In this document: one piece after another, positions 1 to 11,880 of the stretch
Layout: each line of letters begins with the position of its first letter
How positions within the stretch are numbered: position 1 is the stretch's first letter
Origin: Aedes albopictus
Lineage: Eukaryota; Arthropoda; Insecta; Diptera; Culicidae
Length of the DNA stretch: 64,000 nt
Assembly (NCBI RefSeq): GCF_035046485.1
Contig: NC_085138.1
Span: 87,531,228 to 87,595,227 of the forward strand
Direction of reading: 5' to 3'
Translations under genes and position numbers: made by a program
The notes under the pieces: model-generated
The model's database searches: none
What the model was told of the DNA's origin: nothing
What the model saw: the letters and a program-made list of their open reading frames with translations, nothing else

Positions 1-89
1 ATCTGACTACGAATGCGTCAAAACGTTGTAACGTCACGGTAGAATGTGTCAATTACGTCTTAGGAATCTAAAATTGTGTGATTCGACAA

Positions 90-1389
90 GATCGCTTTAA
101 TTTTTTTTAACATTTTGTTCTTTTACGCATATTCATCGCTTGCTTTGATTTTGTTCACTTTCGTAATTTCAGCGATGCATCCAATCCTGATTCCGCAACA
201 CTGCTGGTAATCTTAGGTGTGGACAGGGACTATTTTCTTGCTGCCCGTTTATCTGGTTATTCAACATATTCGATGATTTGATGTTTCATATGCATGGGTT
301 TTGTTCACTTTTTTAACTGTCCACTTCTGGCGGGACACCTGGAACCGGTTCCGGAACACAACCGGTTCAGATATGTTATTTGTGGATTGACTGGTAATTA
401 TCGGTGACAAATATCGGAAACAGCTTGTTAAGCGTTACGCGTTTCAACCTACTATTCTTAGGTCATCGTCAGACGCATTCAGTTGGATTCACCAGCTTAA
501 TATATAAGTGGTTCAGATATGGTCTGAGACTATTTTCCTGTTTACCGCTCATCTGGTTATCGATAAAGCCGCTATTTGGTGTGTCATATGCATAGGTTTG
601 GTTCAGTTTTTAAATTGGTCACTTCCGATGAGATATCTGGAACCGGTTTCGGAACACAACCGGTTCAAATACTATTTTCCTGCGCACCATGCATTAGGTT
701 ATCGAAAAAGCCGCTCTTTGATGTGTCGCATGCATGAGTTTGGTTCACATTTTTAATTGGCCACTTCCGGCGGGACACCTGGAACCGGTTTCGGAACGCA
801 ACCGGTTCAAATACGGTATGAAACTAATTTCCTGCTAACCGTTTATCTGGTTATCAAAAAAGCCGCTCTTTGATGCGTCGCATGCATGGGTTTGGTTCAA
901 TTTTTGTATTGGCCACTTCCGGCAGGGCACCCGGAACCGGTTCCGGAACACTACCGGTTCAAATATGGTCTGAAACTACTTTCCTGCTTACCATTCAACT
1001 GGTTATCGAAAAATCCGCTCTTTGATGTGTCGCATGCGTGGGCTATGTTCACTTTTACATTTGGCCACTTCCGGCAGGACACCTGGAACCGGTTCCGGAA
1101 CACTACTGGTTCAGATATAGTCTGAGACTATTTTCCTACTTCCCGTTCATCAGATAATCGAAAATGCCGTGATTTGATAGGTCGCATGTATGGGTTTGTT
1201 GCATTTTCATATCTGGTCCCTTCCTGGGGAACCGATCCGGAACACCTAAATGGCCATAACTCCGGAACTACTGGACCGATCCGAACCATTTTCAATAGGA
1301 AACAATGGGACCAGATTCCGCGTCGAATGAGCCGTCGGTCATTAAAATCGGTTGTTTTTTACTACCTAAAAGTTAGGTGACCTTTTTGT
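90..1389 (+). repeat. Composite element copy 1: leader and ~152-bp satellite array
   Basis: A leader at about 90-230 is followed by degenerate monomers spaced about 152 bp apart (for example the GGCGGGACACC block near 779 and its counterpart near 1073; one spacing is 142). Each monomer carries a GAACCGGTTCCGGAACAC palindrome, a GGTCTGAGACTATTTTCCTG block and a TCGCATGCATGGGTTTGG block. A spacer with CCATAACTCCGGAAC closes the array before the AC tract. The same order occurs at 25300-27230 and, without the leader, at 32113-33157, so this is one defined mobile or dispersed element. No coding potential is seen. Confidence 0.8.
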
Positions 1390-1417
1390 ACACACACACA
1401 CACACACATACGCACAC

Positions 1418-1448
<31 letters not shown>

Positions 1449-1450
1449 CA
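1390..1450. repeat. AC microsatellite
   Basis: An AC repeat with a few T/G interruptions lies right after the composite spacer. It corresponds to the AC tract that follows the spacer in the copies at 27182 and 33158, and is probably the original tract of the element before retrotransposons entered it. Confidence 0.9.
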
Positions 1451-1779
1451 GACGCCGAAAGGCTAAGAACGATTAGAATAACAAATTTGAAAAATAGCAT
1501 GTATGTCACTTAGTGGCGATACTGGAATATTAACAGCAACTAACGAAGCGGTGCGCATAGCATGAAGAAGACTAGGATAACAAATTGGTGATGGTGCACA
1601 AGGCACATAACGCCTCCCCTCCGAAGAAATACTGCATGGTGGTACCGGAGGGGAATTTAAGGTGGAGGTAAACTAGGAGAGTGTTTTTAGTGGGTAGGCG
1701 CACATTCGAATCCCACACAGCGTCTTTAGAAGATTTTTGGACTCCTAGAATAAAAAAAAAAAAAGAAAAAAAAAAAAGA
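1451..1779 (+). mobile_element. R1-like 3' UTR fragment (5'-truncated copy)
   Basis: This stretch lies between two AC tracts. It shares the motif GATTAGAATAACAAATTT and a CCTCC...GAAG...GGTACC block with the 3' UTR at 3800-4085, and ends in an A-rich tail. I infer a severely 5'-truncated relative of the next R1-like copy, inserted in the same AC tract. Confidence 0.5.
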
Positions 1780-2087
<308 letters not shown>

Positions 2088-2097
2088 CATACATCAT

Positions 2098-3381
2098 CCG
2101 GACAGTCATTGCGAATGCGGAGAAAGCCTCAAAGCAGAAGAGGAGAGGTAATCGTTACTGCGCCGTGGTAGCTATAGACGTGAAGAACGCATTCAATAGC
2201 GCCAGCTGGGAAGCCATCGCCACTGCACTACATAACATGAGGGTCCCTGACTATCTGTGCAAGGTTCTGAAAAGTTACTTCCAGAATCGAGTCTTGGTCT
2301 ACGAGACAAATCAGGGTCAGAGATCGGTTAGAGTCACGGCGGGTGTGCCACAGGGCTCCATACTCGGCCCAACGTTGTGGAATATTATGTATGACGGAGT
2401 GTTAAGACTTGAACTACCCGGAGGAGTCGAGATCGTCGGTTTCGCGGATGACTTCGTTCTTTCGATAACCGGTGAGACCCTGGAAGAAGTAGAGATGCTG
2501 ACGGCGGAGACGATCGGTTCCATCGAGGCCTGGATGAGTGAAGTAAAGCTGCGGTTGGCTCACCATAAGACAGAGGTAGTGCTAGTCAGCAACTGTAAAG
2601 CAGTTCAACGGGCTGAAATCAACGTCGGCGGACAGGTTATCCCGTCAAAGCGTGCGTTAAAACACCTGGGCGTGATGGTGGACGACCGATTGAATTTCAA
2701 TTGCCACGTCGACTATGCCTGTGAGAAGGCAGCGAAAGTTGTTAATGCTGTATCCAGGATTATGCCGAACATCGGTGGACCGAGCAGCAGCAGCAGACGT
2801 CTTCTGGCGGGAGTATCCTCTTCGATACTTCGGAAGCAGTCTGCATCATCACCGGGATGGTTCCCATACACATCACCCTGGCAGAGGATGTAGAGTGTTA
2901 CCGGAGAAGAGGCACTGCAAACGTGAGGAATACAATCAGAGCGGACTCGTTGGCTAAGTGGCAGCAAGAGTGGAATGACGCGGAGAAGGGTAGATGGACC
3001 TACCGGCTTATCCCAGATGTGTCGGTATGGATGTCCAGAAAACACGGAAATGTGAACTTCTACCTAACACAGTTCTTGTCAGGTCATGGATGCTTCAGAC
3101 AGTATTTGTATCGATTCGGCCATGCAGAGTCCCCATTCTGTCCGACATGCCCAAACAACGAGGAGACACCGGAGCACGTGATATTCGACTGTCCGCGATT
3201 TGAAGAAGTACGTGGTGACATGCTAGCGAGCGCTGCTGGAAATCTGAGTCCCAACAACGTAGTAGAGAGAATGTGTCAGGACAAAACCGTATGGAATGCG
3301 GTGAACAGAGCGGTCACGCGGATCATGTCAGCTCTCCAGCGGAGATGGCGATCAAAGAGTATTGGGTCGCGATCGGAGTAG
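2098..3381 (+). pseudogene. R1-like reverse transcriptase, frameshifted by an internal deletion
   Basis: Translation gives RT motifs in order: AIDVKNAFNSASW (first catalytic Asp), GVPQGSILGPTLWN, VGFADDFVL (catalytic FADD), HHKTEVVL, and LKHLGVMVDDRLNF. After SSSILR at about 2840 the frame changes; comparison with the copy at 33230 shows about 40 codons missing there. The second frame (to 3381) holds the downstream region and the CPTCPNNEETPEHVIFDC zinc knuckle (C-x2-C-x8-H-x4-C) typical of the R1 clade C-terminus. The 5' part of the ORF (endonuclease, ORF1) is absent. This copy cannot be autonomous. Confidence 0.85.
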
Positions 3382-3800
3382 GCTTGATCCACCGCCGGGG
3401 ACTTGACCGAGTCGTTCGTTGCGTAGTACCGGTGGGGGGCCGGTGAACCGGAAGTCTACCACCAACCGGAATCGCCGGGCCGACTTCGGCACCTTACTGG
3501 TCGGGTTGAAAACATCGGTGTCGAGAGAACTTCCACCGTCGGGGTCTTTCTCTGTCGGAGTAGGCTAGGTCCGTCCACCGCCGGGGACCAGACCGAGTAG
3601 ACCGCGAAAAAGCACCGGTGCTTGGTCGTCAGGGCGCCTGTGAACCGGAAGCCAGTCTCCAACCGGAATCTCAGAACCGACCTTGGCACCAGCCTGGGAA
3701 GTATCGGTAACGGAAGAAGTTTCAGTGTCGGGGAACTCTTTGTCGGATAGGGTAGATCCACCGTCGGGGACTATCCGAGTCGTGCGCGAAAAGCCGGAGT
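3382..3800 (+). repeat. GC-rich ~185-bp tandem repeats in R1-like 3' UTR
   Basis: About two to three units spaced 180-190 bp, each with a CCACCG(C/T)CGGGGACT block, a GTGAACCGGAAG block and AACCGGAATC...CCGACCT. The same unit recurs at 34140-34990 in the second R1-like copy, so it belongs to the element. The open frames here have no sign of coding constraint. Confidence 0.75.
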
Positions 3801-4085
3801 GCTAAATGGCACACGGACGGCATTAGAATAACAAATTGGGTGTATGTTTGTACCAACTGTGTCGCTGAATGGCGATAGGTTAGGTACGAACACTAAAAAG
3901 ATTAGAATAACAAATTTAGAAGCGACAAAATGTGCATTAGCACAGAAGAAGAAGAGCGCATGAGCGCATTGCCCCCCCCCCCCTCCTGAAGCAGTCGCAT
4001 CAGTGGTACCAGCGGGATCGAGGCGACAAGGTGTAGCAGAGTTTTTCCAATCGGTTTTCTCTGCTCGGGAGGTTGGGAGGAAAAA

Positions 4086-4220
4086 AAATATATACACATA
4101 CATCATCTAAACTCGTCGAGCTGAGTCGACACTTGACTCCTCCGGAGGCTCTATCAAATTTTCGTTTTTGGAGTGAACATATAGCCTTTCGGTACACCTT
4201 GGTGTACGAGAAAGGCAAAA
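4086..4220 (+). repeat. Composite element copy 1: 3' end
   Basis: ACATACATCATCT, GTCGAGCTGAG and TTGGAGTGAACATATAGCC blocks end in a short GTACACC..GGTGTAC stem and GAGAAAGGCAAAAA. The same 3' end occurs at 27228-27360 and 35431-35560. The A-rich end suggests retroposition. The R1-like copies lie between this end and the 152-bp array. Confidence 0.75.
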
Positions 4221-5215
4221 ACTGCTATAGATCAGTTACAGCATATCTATATCAAAACCAAAGCTGTAAAATTTAGCAACTCGACCTAAAGCTTTTTATT
4301 GAAGACTGCAACCTTCTAGGATTCAAGTTCTAGTGTTCTGGAGAAACATTCAAAAAGAAAACAATGTCTAGAGCAGTTACAGCCACTATAGATCAAAATC
4401 GAAGGCTTGTAAATGCGGAACCAATAAATCCAAGGCATTTCTTCAAAAACTCCAACCCTTCAGGAAGCATATCTACACGCCAAAACCGCTCAGCACTAAA
4501 GTGCCTAATTTCCAGACAACACCAAAAATGTGTAACCCTTACACATTCACAAAATCAGCTCCTGTGTTGACAACATCATTAAATTCGCAAAATAAAATTC
4601 TACGGAAATCTTGCTATGTTTACTAGTGACCTTGCTAAACAAAAAAAATAGCGACATTTCGCACATTTTACACATTGTTGGTGTGGTCTGGAATTTATTC
4701 ACTTAATAGTAGGTCTTACAACTGAGCGGTCTTAGCGTGTAGGACACCACATAATCATATCAAAAGTATACAACTGATTTAGATCAGTTAAACTAAATCT
4801 AGATCAAAACAAAAGATGTAAAAATGCAGGACCAACCAATCCAAAGCACTCTGCCGAAGACTCCAACCCGGTAGGATTCATACCGAGAACACTAGAGCGT
4901 CGTATTGAAAGAAAGAACTTATCTACAATAAATTTAGCAGATCAAGATCAAAACCGAAGACAATAAAATGTAATACCAACCAATTCAAAACACTTTAGCA
5001 AAGATTCCAATCTTCTAAGATGCACACCGAGAACACTAGAGCGTCTTATTGGAGGATAAAACTTATGTAGATCAGTTTAAGCAGATTTAGGTCAAAACCG
5101 AAGACATAGGAATGTAGTACCAACCCATGCAAAACACTTTGTCGAAGACTCCAACCCTCTAGGATGCATACTGAGATCACTAGAGCGTCGTATTGAAAGA
5201 TAAAACAAATGGGTA
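4221..5215. repeat. Degenerate 144-bp tandem array
   Basis: Copies of a unit containing ACTAGAGCGTCGTATTG and ACACTTTG.CGAAGACTCC are spaced 144 bp apart (4891, 5035, 5179), with more diverged units back to 4221. A stretch around 4480-4740 does not fit the unit. There is no credible ORF. Confidence 0.75.
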
Positions 5216-5885
5216 ATTCTCGCTGAGACCGGCCCACTATTTACACCTAGTCTTCAAAAATGTTGTTGTAGTCCTCGCTAAAAAGGTAAGGAAAATGCAT
5301 TTGGTTACTCAAATTGATGGACCCCCTCGTTAGTTAGAGCCACAATAATTTTTGCAGACCCCTTGATTTTGGTCAAATGGTGGCTCATTTAAACCGTTAT
5401 AACTCGAAAGTTTCTCCAAAAATCACCTTAAAAACAAATTGTTGTTGAAAAGAGGAAAGATAGAGCTACTATTTACAATAATAAAAAGATGGGTCGGCCA
5501 TATTGATTTTGGCCGCCATCTTGGATTTTCATACCAAAACATTTTTTTCACCATGAGGGCAACCACCGATTTTCAAAATGTTTGCACCAATTGAAAGCTG
5601 AGACATTTATACATAACATATCAAAAAATTAGAGATGGCTTTTTCTTCTTTCAAAAGTTATCTGCCGTGGACTTGAAGACGATTTGACAGACTGTTGGCT
5701 TCATAGTCGCTGCTCGGTTTGGCTGCGCTTCGGTGGAGTAACTGATGGAAACACCGCGCAGTGGTTGCGAAGGAAGGTGATGAGATTGCGGTAGGTTGGG
5801 ACGTTCTTCGAGTTATGATGGGTCTCCCAATGTCTGCAGGATTCAGGCGGCTGTATACCATCCCGGGCAGAGTCCAAGTACTGAC
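5216..5885. other. Intergenic, nothing recognised
   Basis: AT-rich, no credible gene on either strand. A segment at 5640-5880 is somewhat GC-richer and has short open frames, but they match nothing I recognise. Confidence 0.5.
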
Positions 5886-6152
5886 GATCAAAATATGAAA
5901 CTGATTTGTTTGAGATAAGAGGTAAAAGTACTGAAAATAATAGCAAAAAATTGTTCTTGAACCATCTAACCAATAGCAAAATTCGATATTTGAAGATCAA
6001 TCAAATAGCTCACTACTATTGGTTAGATCTTACCAAGAGCTAAATGTGCTATGATGATGATGTTCCAGGAATAAAACTGGGATATTATTTTCAGTACTTT
6101 TACCTCTTTATCTCAAGCAAACAAATATCACTTTTTGATCTCCGTATCAAAA
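5886..6152. mobile_element. Foldback MITE, arms ~58 bp
   Basis: The left arm (ATCAAAATATG..., GTAAAAGTACTGAAAATAAT) reappears inverted at 6090-6150 (ATTATTTTCAGTACTTTTAC). A second inner pair is AACCAATAG / CTATTGGTT. The hairpin form without coding capacity indicates a MITE. Confidence 0.7.
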
Positions 6153-6289
6153 TATGTTATTATTGAGCTTTTTCCCTCTGCTCGGGATGTGCACCACTAG
6201 AGTACTTCAATTCGCTGTTCTATCTCCAATGTTGTCTAGCATTTGGAGATCCTTTTTGAATACGCTGATCTGACGGTAGAGCCCGCCGA

Positions 6290-6930
6290 CCTCAAGTGGA
6301 AATATTCCACGATGTGGATCCAAAATTCAAGATGGTGGCACTCAATTGAGGATGACAGCTGTTTCACGGAATTTTAAGCTCTACAACCATGCAAAATGGG
6401 CAGATTTCAACACTGAAGCCCAGGATATCCGAGATGGCGGTCCAAAACCAAGATAACACAGTTAAAGATGGTACATGGTTGTTTTATGGAGTTTCAGACT
6501 CAAAAACCATGCAAAATGCGTATATTTGGTATGGAGAAAACGTCCCGAGTCCGAAGAAGGCAACAGAATAATCCACGATGGGGGATCGCAATTCAATTTT
6601 ATGGGGATTGAAGCTCCAAAAACAAACCCCTATGAGTCATTTTGGTTTGGATAAAATAACCAGAATCCAAAAACTGTGGCGAGGAAATCCATGATGGTGG
6701 CCAAATATTCAAAATGGTGGTTGAATTATGGGGCCTTGGAGTCGAAAATCATGCAAAGTGGTACATTTGGATTGTAGATTTTTATGGAGTTTTAAGCTGA
6801 AAAACCGTGCAAAAAGAGTTCATTGAGTAATGTGGAAGACGTCCCAAGTCCGAAAATGGCGAACAGAGAATGGTGAATGTTTTATAAAGTTGAAGTCTGT
6901 AAAACTGTGCAAAACCAAATATGGTATAAG
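6290..6930. repeat. Degenerate dispersed/tandem repeat
   Basis: The blocks ACCATGCAAAATG, TTTTATGGAGTTT and GATGGTGGC return several times at irregular spacing of about 110-180 bp, consistent with an old tandem array. No gene is apparent. Confidence 0.5.
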
Positions 6931-7734
6931 CTTTAGGACACTGCCACGAATTCCAATATTGCCCCGAATGATTCGCTTGAACCATTTATTTACTAGGCTA
7001 TCTGGAGACCCATTTTGGGTAACTAACGGTGCTCGGGGTTGTGTGGTGAATTTGAAATACAGCTGTCATTTTGTATTTTTGACAAAGTCTAGTGCGCAAA
7101 GGTTGGTTTGATTAAATACATCAACATGACCACGGGTACCAAAGTCATCACGGGAATAATCTAAACAAACAATGTCCAAGAACAGAACATGCATACATTC
7201 AAGTCTGTACACCGACACACTGTTTATTTAACAGATAAAAAAATGGAATCACACAAATCCACAACAGCAGCAGCAGCATTGGCTTAACTTTTAACTATAC
7301 AAATCGATGAAGTTGGAGAAAATCTTGCCACTCTACCGCACTGATCGTTTCATACGGACAAGGATTAAGTACCACGTATCGTGTTATAAAGTATCATACA
7401 AAACAGAATCCATTTGAATGATATGATTTCATGTGTCAAAAAATGGAAATGTTAAACGATTAAAAGTGTGTTATTTATCAACATGCCACTTAAGTCCTTA
7501 AGTTAAGCGGAAACGAAACTTCGAAGGCTCGAAAACGCACCATCACCGCTAGGTGGATTAAAAAGGTTTTTTTTTGTCTTACTCCATCTCAATTGAAGCA
7601 AATCCTTGTACTACAGCGTGGATGGGTCAACATGTGGTGTTCAGAACTTAATCAGAGACATTCTGACTACCAATTCGGACCAAGCATCATAGTAATACTA
7701 GCTCCAATTTGTTAATTTTCATACATCGCTAGGA
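6931..7734. other. 3' flank of IR-A, no gene seen
   Basis: About 800 bp downstream of the minus-strand IR-A gene. A TTTATT near 7222 is a possible distant AATAAA poly(A) signal on the minus strand, and there is a short CAG run near 7263. Nothing else is recognised. Confidence 0.4.
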
Positions 7735-9495
7735 TCACTGAAAAGGACGAGTAAGGTGTTTGCTGCGCGTTGTTCGAAAATTAATTTTTCGATTGCAGTA
7801 TTTCAGCAACAGCTCTAGACCAAGTACCACTGAGCTTGCCAATAAGCCAATCGTTAACAGTATCCACGTTGAGACGAGATCATCGAACGACAACATCCCA
7901 GAATCATTCACGGCAATCCCCATGTGGTTCTTCCTATCGTTATCCACGTAGACACGAAACATTTCTTCATGCCATAGATAGAACAGTCCCGCTTCGAAAA
8001 ATACCTTCTGTGTATAGTAGAACATCTCAGCGAACGGACTGTTTACCCCTATCCAGTAGGTGGTGATGGAAGTTGATTTTCGTTCATTGATTAGAACATA
8101 TTTCGGTCGATTCAGCTTGAAGTCATAGTTTCGTCTCAGCGAGATCAAGATAGCAGCCTCGAGATCAGTACTTAAATGTGCGTGCTCCCCGTCCAGGCCC
8201 AGGTCAGCATTGATGGGTTTATGGAGCATCAGTGGTCCCAATAACTGGTCATGTGCTAAAAATGGGTTAACTATGAGATCTGTTGTAATTTTGAGACCTG
8301 ATCTTGCGAGCTCATCCAGGGTTTGAATGCTACCAATGGATGGTTTGTTCGTCATGAATGCAATAATTTTTGTTTCATATGCACTGCACATAATAAAGAA
8401 GAATAACATAATCGGAAGTATCAATAACTTTTCTTTCGCACTAGTGTGCTGTACATGGTTTCTCTCGAAACCGCATAATATCAACCAAATTGGATCATTT
8501 CGAAATAGCGTAGGATATAGAAAACTTATTGCTGCGGTCAGAATAATCATCGTCAAAAACACAATCCAAGTTTCCCACTTGAAAGGCCTCGTGAACATTT
8601 CAACTGCATTGAATGGTCTACCCTGGGGTACCATAATAACGCGGGAAATAGGCAAAACATTGAAAATCAATTTGATGATCGGATGTACGGATCCTGCTGG
8701 ATCTTTAAGATCCAATGATATGTCAAGGCGACCGACCATGACCATTTTTTCCATGCAGTCGATCGACGGCTCCCTTATGGTGCAGATGTTCGGCAAGTAC
8801 AGCAGCCCGGTGTTTAGGAAAAGCATAGTTTGGTGTAGCCAATTTCGTGATGAACGCCATGGCAAAGATGTGTCAGTGAATCCAATGGGTCGCCCATGTG
8901 CGTTCCGAATGTTACTACGGAACAGATCTTTTGGATGGGGGAAACGTTCCATCACTTTCGCTGGTTTTCCAAAAAGTCCCATCTGGATGTTCTTTCTGCC
9001 CTTTGTGCCAATGTAGGTAAGCTTATCAAACTCTGCAGAAGACAATAAAACTCCAATGTTCTGATCACCGCTGAAGCTTCGTGTATCCAGCAACACCAAC
9101 AGGGGAGAGTTTCTGTCCAAATATGTAAAGAACCGTTTCACAAATACAGGACACTTTGAATAACTCAGATCACGATCACCCACGAAGACAACCGTTAAGT
9201 CTTGTTTGCGAGGAAAACGCTCGCAATCGAAATAAAAATTTTCATTCACCACATATTTGACGACGTTGTCTAGTTGGGGTGACGAAATCAGTTTGCCGAA
9301 CAGACCTTCATCGGTTCCATCTGATAGGTCATAGAATGTACACTTGAACCATCCGGGTTTTTGTTGGCCATAGTGTTGTATTACTGATATGGTGTATTGC
9401 AGAAGCTGATCAGGTAACGAAACTCCCGTGGCAAGATGGATGCAGGATGCAAGAAGCGCTATTTGTTTCAGGCGCCTAAATTCAGAACATTGCAT
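7735..9495 (-). CDS. Divergent ionotropic receptor IR-A (intact, single exon)
   Basis: A 586-residue chemoreceptor subunit of the insect IR family, expected at the dendritic membrane of sensory neurons as a ligand-gated cation channel. The open frame extends 24 codons upstream to 9567, but I choose the Met at 9495: it puts a hydrophobic signal peptide (IALLASCIHLATG) at the N-terminus as in the paralogues and gives the shared upstream element its usual spacing. In the longer frame's numbering, TM1 is about 331-354 (KWETWIVFLTM...), the pore region ends in LILCGFERN, TM2 about 382-404, TM3 about 563-588. The two ligand-binding lobes flank TM1-TM2; the second contains EMFYYTQKVFFEAGLF. The TM2 gate reads AYETK, where the paralogues read AYGTK. 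No intron or lesion is seen. Subfamily and ligand are unknown. Confidence 0.92.
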   Translation of the reverse strand: MQCSEFRRLKQIALLASCIHLATGVSLPDQLLQYTISVIQHYGQQKPGWFKCTFYDLSDGTDEGLFGKLISSPQLDNVVKYVVNENFYFDCERFPRKQDLTVVFVGDRDLSYSKCPVFVKRFFTYLDRNSPLLVLLDTRSFSGDQNIGVLLSSAEFDKLTYIGTKGRKNIQMGLFGKPAKVMERFPHPKDLFRSNIRNAHGRPIGFTDTSLPWRSSRNWLHQTMLFLNTGLLYLPNICTIREPSIDCMEKMVMVGRLDISLDLKDPAGSVHPIIKLIFNVLPISRVIMVPQGRPFNAVEMFTRPFKWETWIVFLTMIILTAAISFLYPTLFRNDPIWLILCGFERNHVQHTSAKEKLLILPIMLFFFIMCSAYETKIIAFMTNKPSIGSIQTLDELARSGLKITTDLIVNPFLAHDQLLGPLMLHKPINADLGLDGEHAHLSTDLEAAILISLRRNYDFKLNRPKYVLINERKSTSITTYWIGVNSPFAEMFYYTQKVFFEAGLFYLWHEEMFRVYVDNDRKNHMGIAVNDSGMLSFDDLVSTWILLTIGLLASSVVLGLELLLKYCNRKINFRTTRSKHLTRPFQ

Positions 9496-9566
9496 TATCA
9501 GTCCGTTTCGGTGGCTTGTGGAAAGCATATGAAAATATTTCCAAGATTCATGTTCTCTACAATCCA

Positions 9567-9600
9567 ATTGCCATCATTAATTTAGATTAGTAGTGGTAAC
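9567..9600 (-). promoter_or_regulatory. Diverged version of the IR upstream element (IR-A)
   Basis: In gene orientation GTTACCAC begins about 105 bp before the chosen ATG and ATTGG follows, separated by extra bases compared with IR-B. Placement agrees with the other genes but the sequence match is weak. Confidence 0.35.
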
Positions 9601-9879
9601 TATGTTCATTATTACATCCACTTTTGAATTCTAATCGTTTACATTGTGTGGTTAATTGAGTCTAGGCTAGGCATATCGTTCCAACTTTTCAGGAGAATGC
9701 TCCTTTTCCCATCTTAAATTATTGATGAGCTTTCTGTTTTGTTTTGTATAGCGCATTGCGTTTACTATTGGACTACGCAGTCAGTCTTTATAAGAGTGAG
9801 CTCATCTTTTGATGTAATTTCTGCATAATAAACTTTCTAAAGACACAATATTGACTTGATGCAAACTTACTAACTTCTC

Positions 9880-10650
9880 TTCAGTCCTGAGCACCCATGG
9901 TAGCATAGAGAACGAAACTGAAAGATCTCTTTCCTGGGTGATTGCCCGTCATCCGCCTTGAGCATCTGGGCCTTAACTTTGCTGCGATATTCTGCTGGGA
10001 TCCGATCTAACACTTGCTTACTAATTTCGTTCACATCCCTGCCTGAAGTGTGGTCAACCGACCTTAACTTGCACTTCCGATTTCCGCTTCCGGTGATATC
10101 GACGATGGAGCTCAATGTAAGAGATCCAATAATGAGACCACCATGCAAGAATTACACAACACAGGCAAAGAACTGCAGCCGTTGATTGCTCTCCAATGAT
10201 ACACACCAGGTTTCATTGCCATACAGTTTGCACAAGTATTGCGTTTGAGTTGATTTTTGTTTTCGTTGGTCGACTAACCTGATTGCTTTTTTCATACATT
10301 GCTTAATCTAGCAAAAGGAGCTATCAAGTTGTTGGAAGCTTTCAACATTTGCTCCTAGTTGAGCACCTACCGCAATGCTGAAAGGGTTGACCAACGATTT
10401 GACCTTGTTGACCTAAGACCTGCTGCCGAGGAGCGATCGGCAAGTGATCAAGCTTACTCTGCATAGAACAGCCAGTGCCGTTAATCTAGCAACGTCATCA
10501 GCCAGTTCGAGGTCATTTAGGTGGTCCATGGTAATGGGATGCCAGAGCAATCCACGATTTGGTTCACGATCGATTGCACCTACCACGATCTCGTCGGTTA
10601 CGATGTGCAACAATGGCGTTAATGGTATACTTGCATACATAAATACCTTA
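9880..10650 (-). mobile_element. Decayed non-LTR retrotransposon fragment with RT motif
   Basis: On the minus strand 10413-10640 encodes an RT segment (TDEIVVGAIDREPNRGLLW, MDHLNDLELADDVARL) in which the usual YADD/FADD box reads LADD. The segment ends in a stop at 10413. The 9891-9990 part (TCCTGAGCACCCA...TGGGTGATTGCC) is repeated at 22457-22545, so it too is repetitive. Clade not assigned. Confidence 0.65.
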
Positions 10651-10926
10651 CTTCAGCGACGACCCGGATGGGATTGGACAAGACACCCTGTGCAGTACTC
10701 TGCACGAAACTCTCTCAAGCTGCTACTATCAGGTGTCAGTAGCTCGGCTCTAGAGGCACGTTCTCCTCCATTCGGGAAATTTGTGCCATCAAGCTGCTAC
10801 TATGCTTCGAGTTTGTGGGTTAGGGAGTCCGTCATCGCTCATTCGCCACGTCTACAGAGCATTTCACTTCTTTCTCGAAAAACGAAAAGCGTGGATGTCC
10901 ACTGATGTGCTTTCAACAACAGCTAA

Positions 10927-11090
10927 GGGGCTGTCCATAAACCACGTGGTCATTTTTTTGGGACTTCTCAACCACCCCCCCCCCCCCCGCGTGGTCATTA
11001 GTCCATACAATTTTTTTTATTCGTCCATACAAAATGGTCATTGGCCGAACCCCCCCCCCCCTCATGACCACGTGGTTTATGGACAGCCCC
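10927..11090. mobile_element. Short MITE with 27-bp inverted ends and TAA duplication
   Basis: The ends GGGGCTGTCCATAAACCACG are perfect inverted copies (27 bp in all) flanked by TAA at 10924-10926 and 11091-11093. Three-base TWA duplications are typical of PIF/Harbinger-type elements, so that is my guess. The interior has long C runs. A related end fragment lies at 14068-14095. Confidence 0.75.
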
Positions 11091-11414
11091 TAACAGCGTG
11101 GTCATCCCGATCCACTTTCAACAACTCATCCCAATGCAATCTGCTTCCGAAAACTCATTGCGTGGTCATCCCGATCCGTTTTGGCGATCCAATCGCGATA
11201 GCGATATTATCCTAATATGTTTGGAATAATTTGCAATACTTCTCAACGTAATCCCATTCCTATGTCATCGCTTAGAGGGAAATCAAAGTGCAAAATCTCC
11301 CTAGGCAAACTTTTCATAGATGGCATTGGTCGAGGTTCTGTCAAAGCGAATAGCTAAAAATTATAATGTACAGTGTACAGAACTCTTTCGACGCGAAAAA
11401 AAAGGCAATATGCA

Positions 11415-11670
11415 AAATAAGGTCACGTCACGGCGGGTCACGTCATCAGGATGTCGGATAGCAACCCGTCTTAAATGGTTCTCGAGAGTCATCCGACCGG
11501 TACAAGAAGACGTGGAGCGCAGCGAGCTAGGTGGGTCGACCAAGTGGAGGAAGATCTGCGGACCCTACGCAGAGTGCGAAACTGGAGACAAACAGCCATG
11601 GACCGAGTGGAATGGAGACGGCTACTATGTACAGTAGAGACCACCACGGCCTTAGTCTGATCGGTAAGGT
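11415..11670 (+). mobile_element. RTE-like retrotransposon, 3' end fragment
   Basis: Encodes the C-terminal signature HPTGTRRRGAQRARWVDQVE and (in another frame) a Trp-rich tail, and ends in GGCCTTAGTCTGATCGGTAAGG. Nearly the same sequence is found at 16018-16245 and 24594-24860. Frame breaks show it is dead. Confidence 0.75.
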
Positions 11671-11789
11671 AAGTAATGCAAATTCTTAGTGGAATTCAAA
11701 GGAGCAGTACCTAACACGATTTTCCTTTTAAGATAAGGTAAATTGTCAATGTGAAATCCAAGCATTTTATTCATCCATCCATTGCTGAA

Positions 11790-11880
11790 AATTGGAAACA
11801 CTAGGCGCCCCTCCGCTCTTTTCCAAAATAAGGAAAAACCCCTCCCTTGTCGCCTTCTCTGTGCACGGGCCTGTTAGAAT
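11790..11880 (+). repeat. SINE-tail fragment
   Basis: AATAAGGAAAAACCCCTCCC and CTGTGCACGGGCCTG match the tail at 31470-31525 and, less well, 61430-61465. No tRNA-like head is seen here. Confidence 0.5.

Larger units (their letters stand above)
2090..4085 (+). mobile_element. R1-clade non-LTR retrotransposon, 5'-truncated
   Basis: The copy begins in the middle of the reverse-transcriptase domain right after the AC/AT tract, carries the RT core and C-terminal CCHC domain, then GC-rich 3' UTR repeats, and ends in an A run before ATATACACATAC. Insertion inside an AC tract matches what is known for some R1-clade lineages (Mino and Waldo types use AC or ACAY repeats). A second copy with the same placement lies at 33230-35336. 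The family assignment is an inference from motifs. Confidence 0.75.

Noticed and set aside
8327..9016. 229-codon plus-strand frame
   Set aside because: It is antisense to the well-supported IR-A gene and has no family features; similar antisense frames cover IR-B, IR-C and IR-F.
9496..9567. Longer N-terminus for IR-A
   Set aside because: The extra 24 residues precede the signal peptide, are absent from paralogues and overlap the region expected to be 5' UTR.
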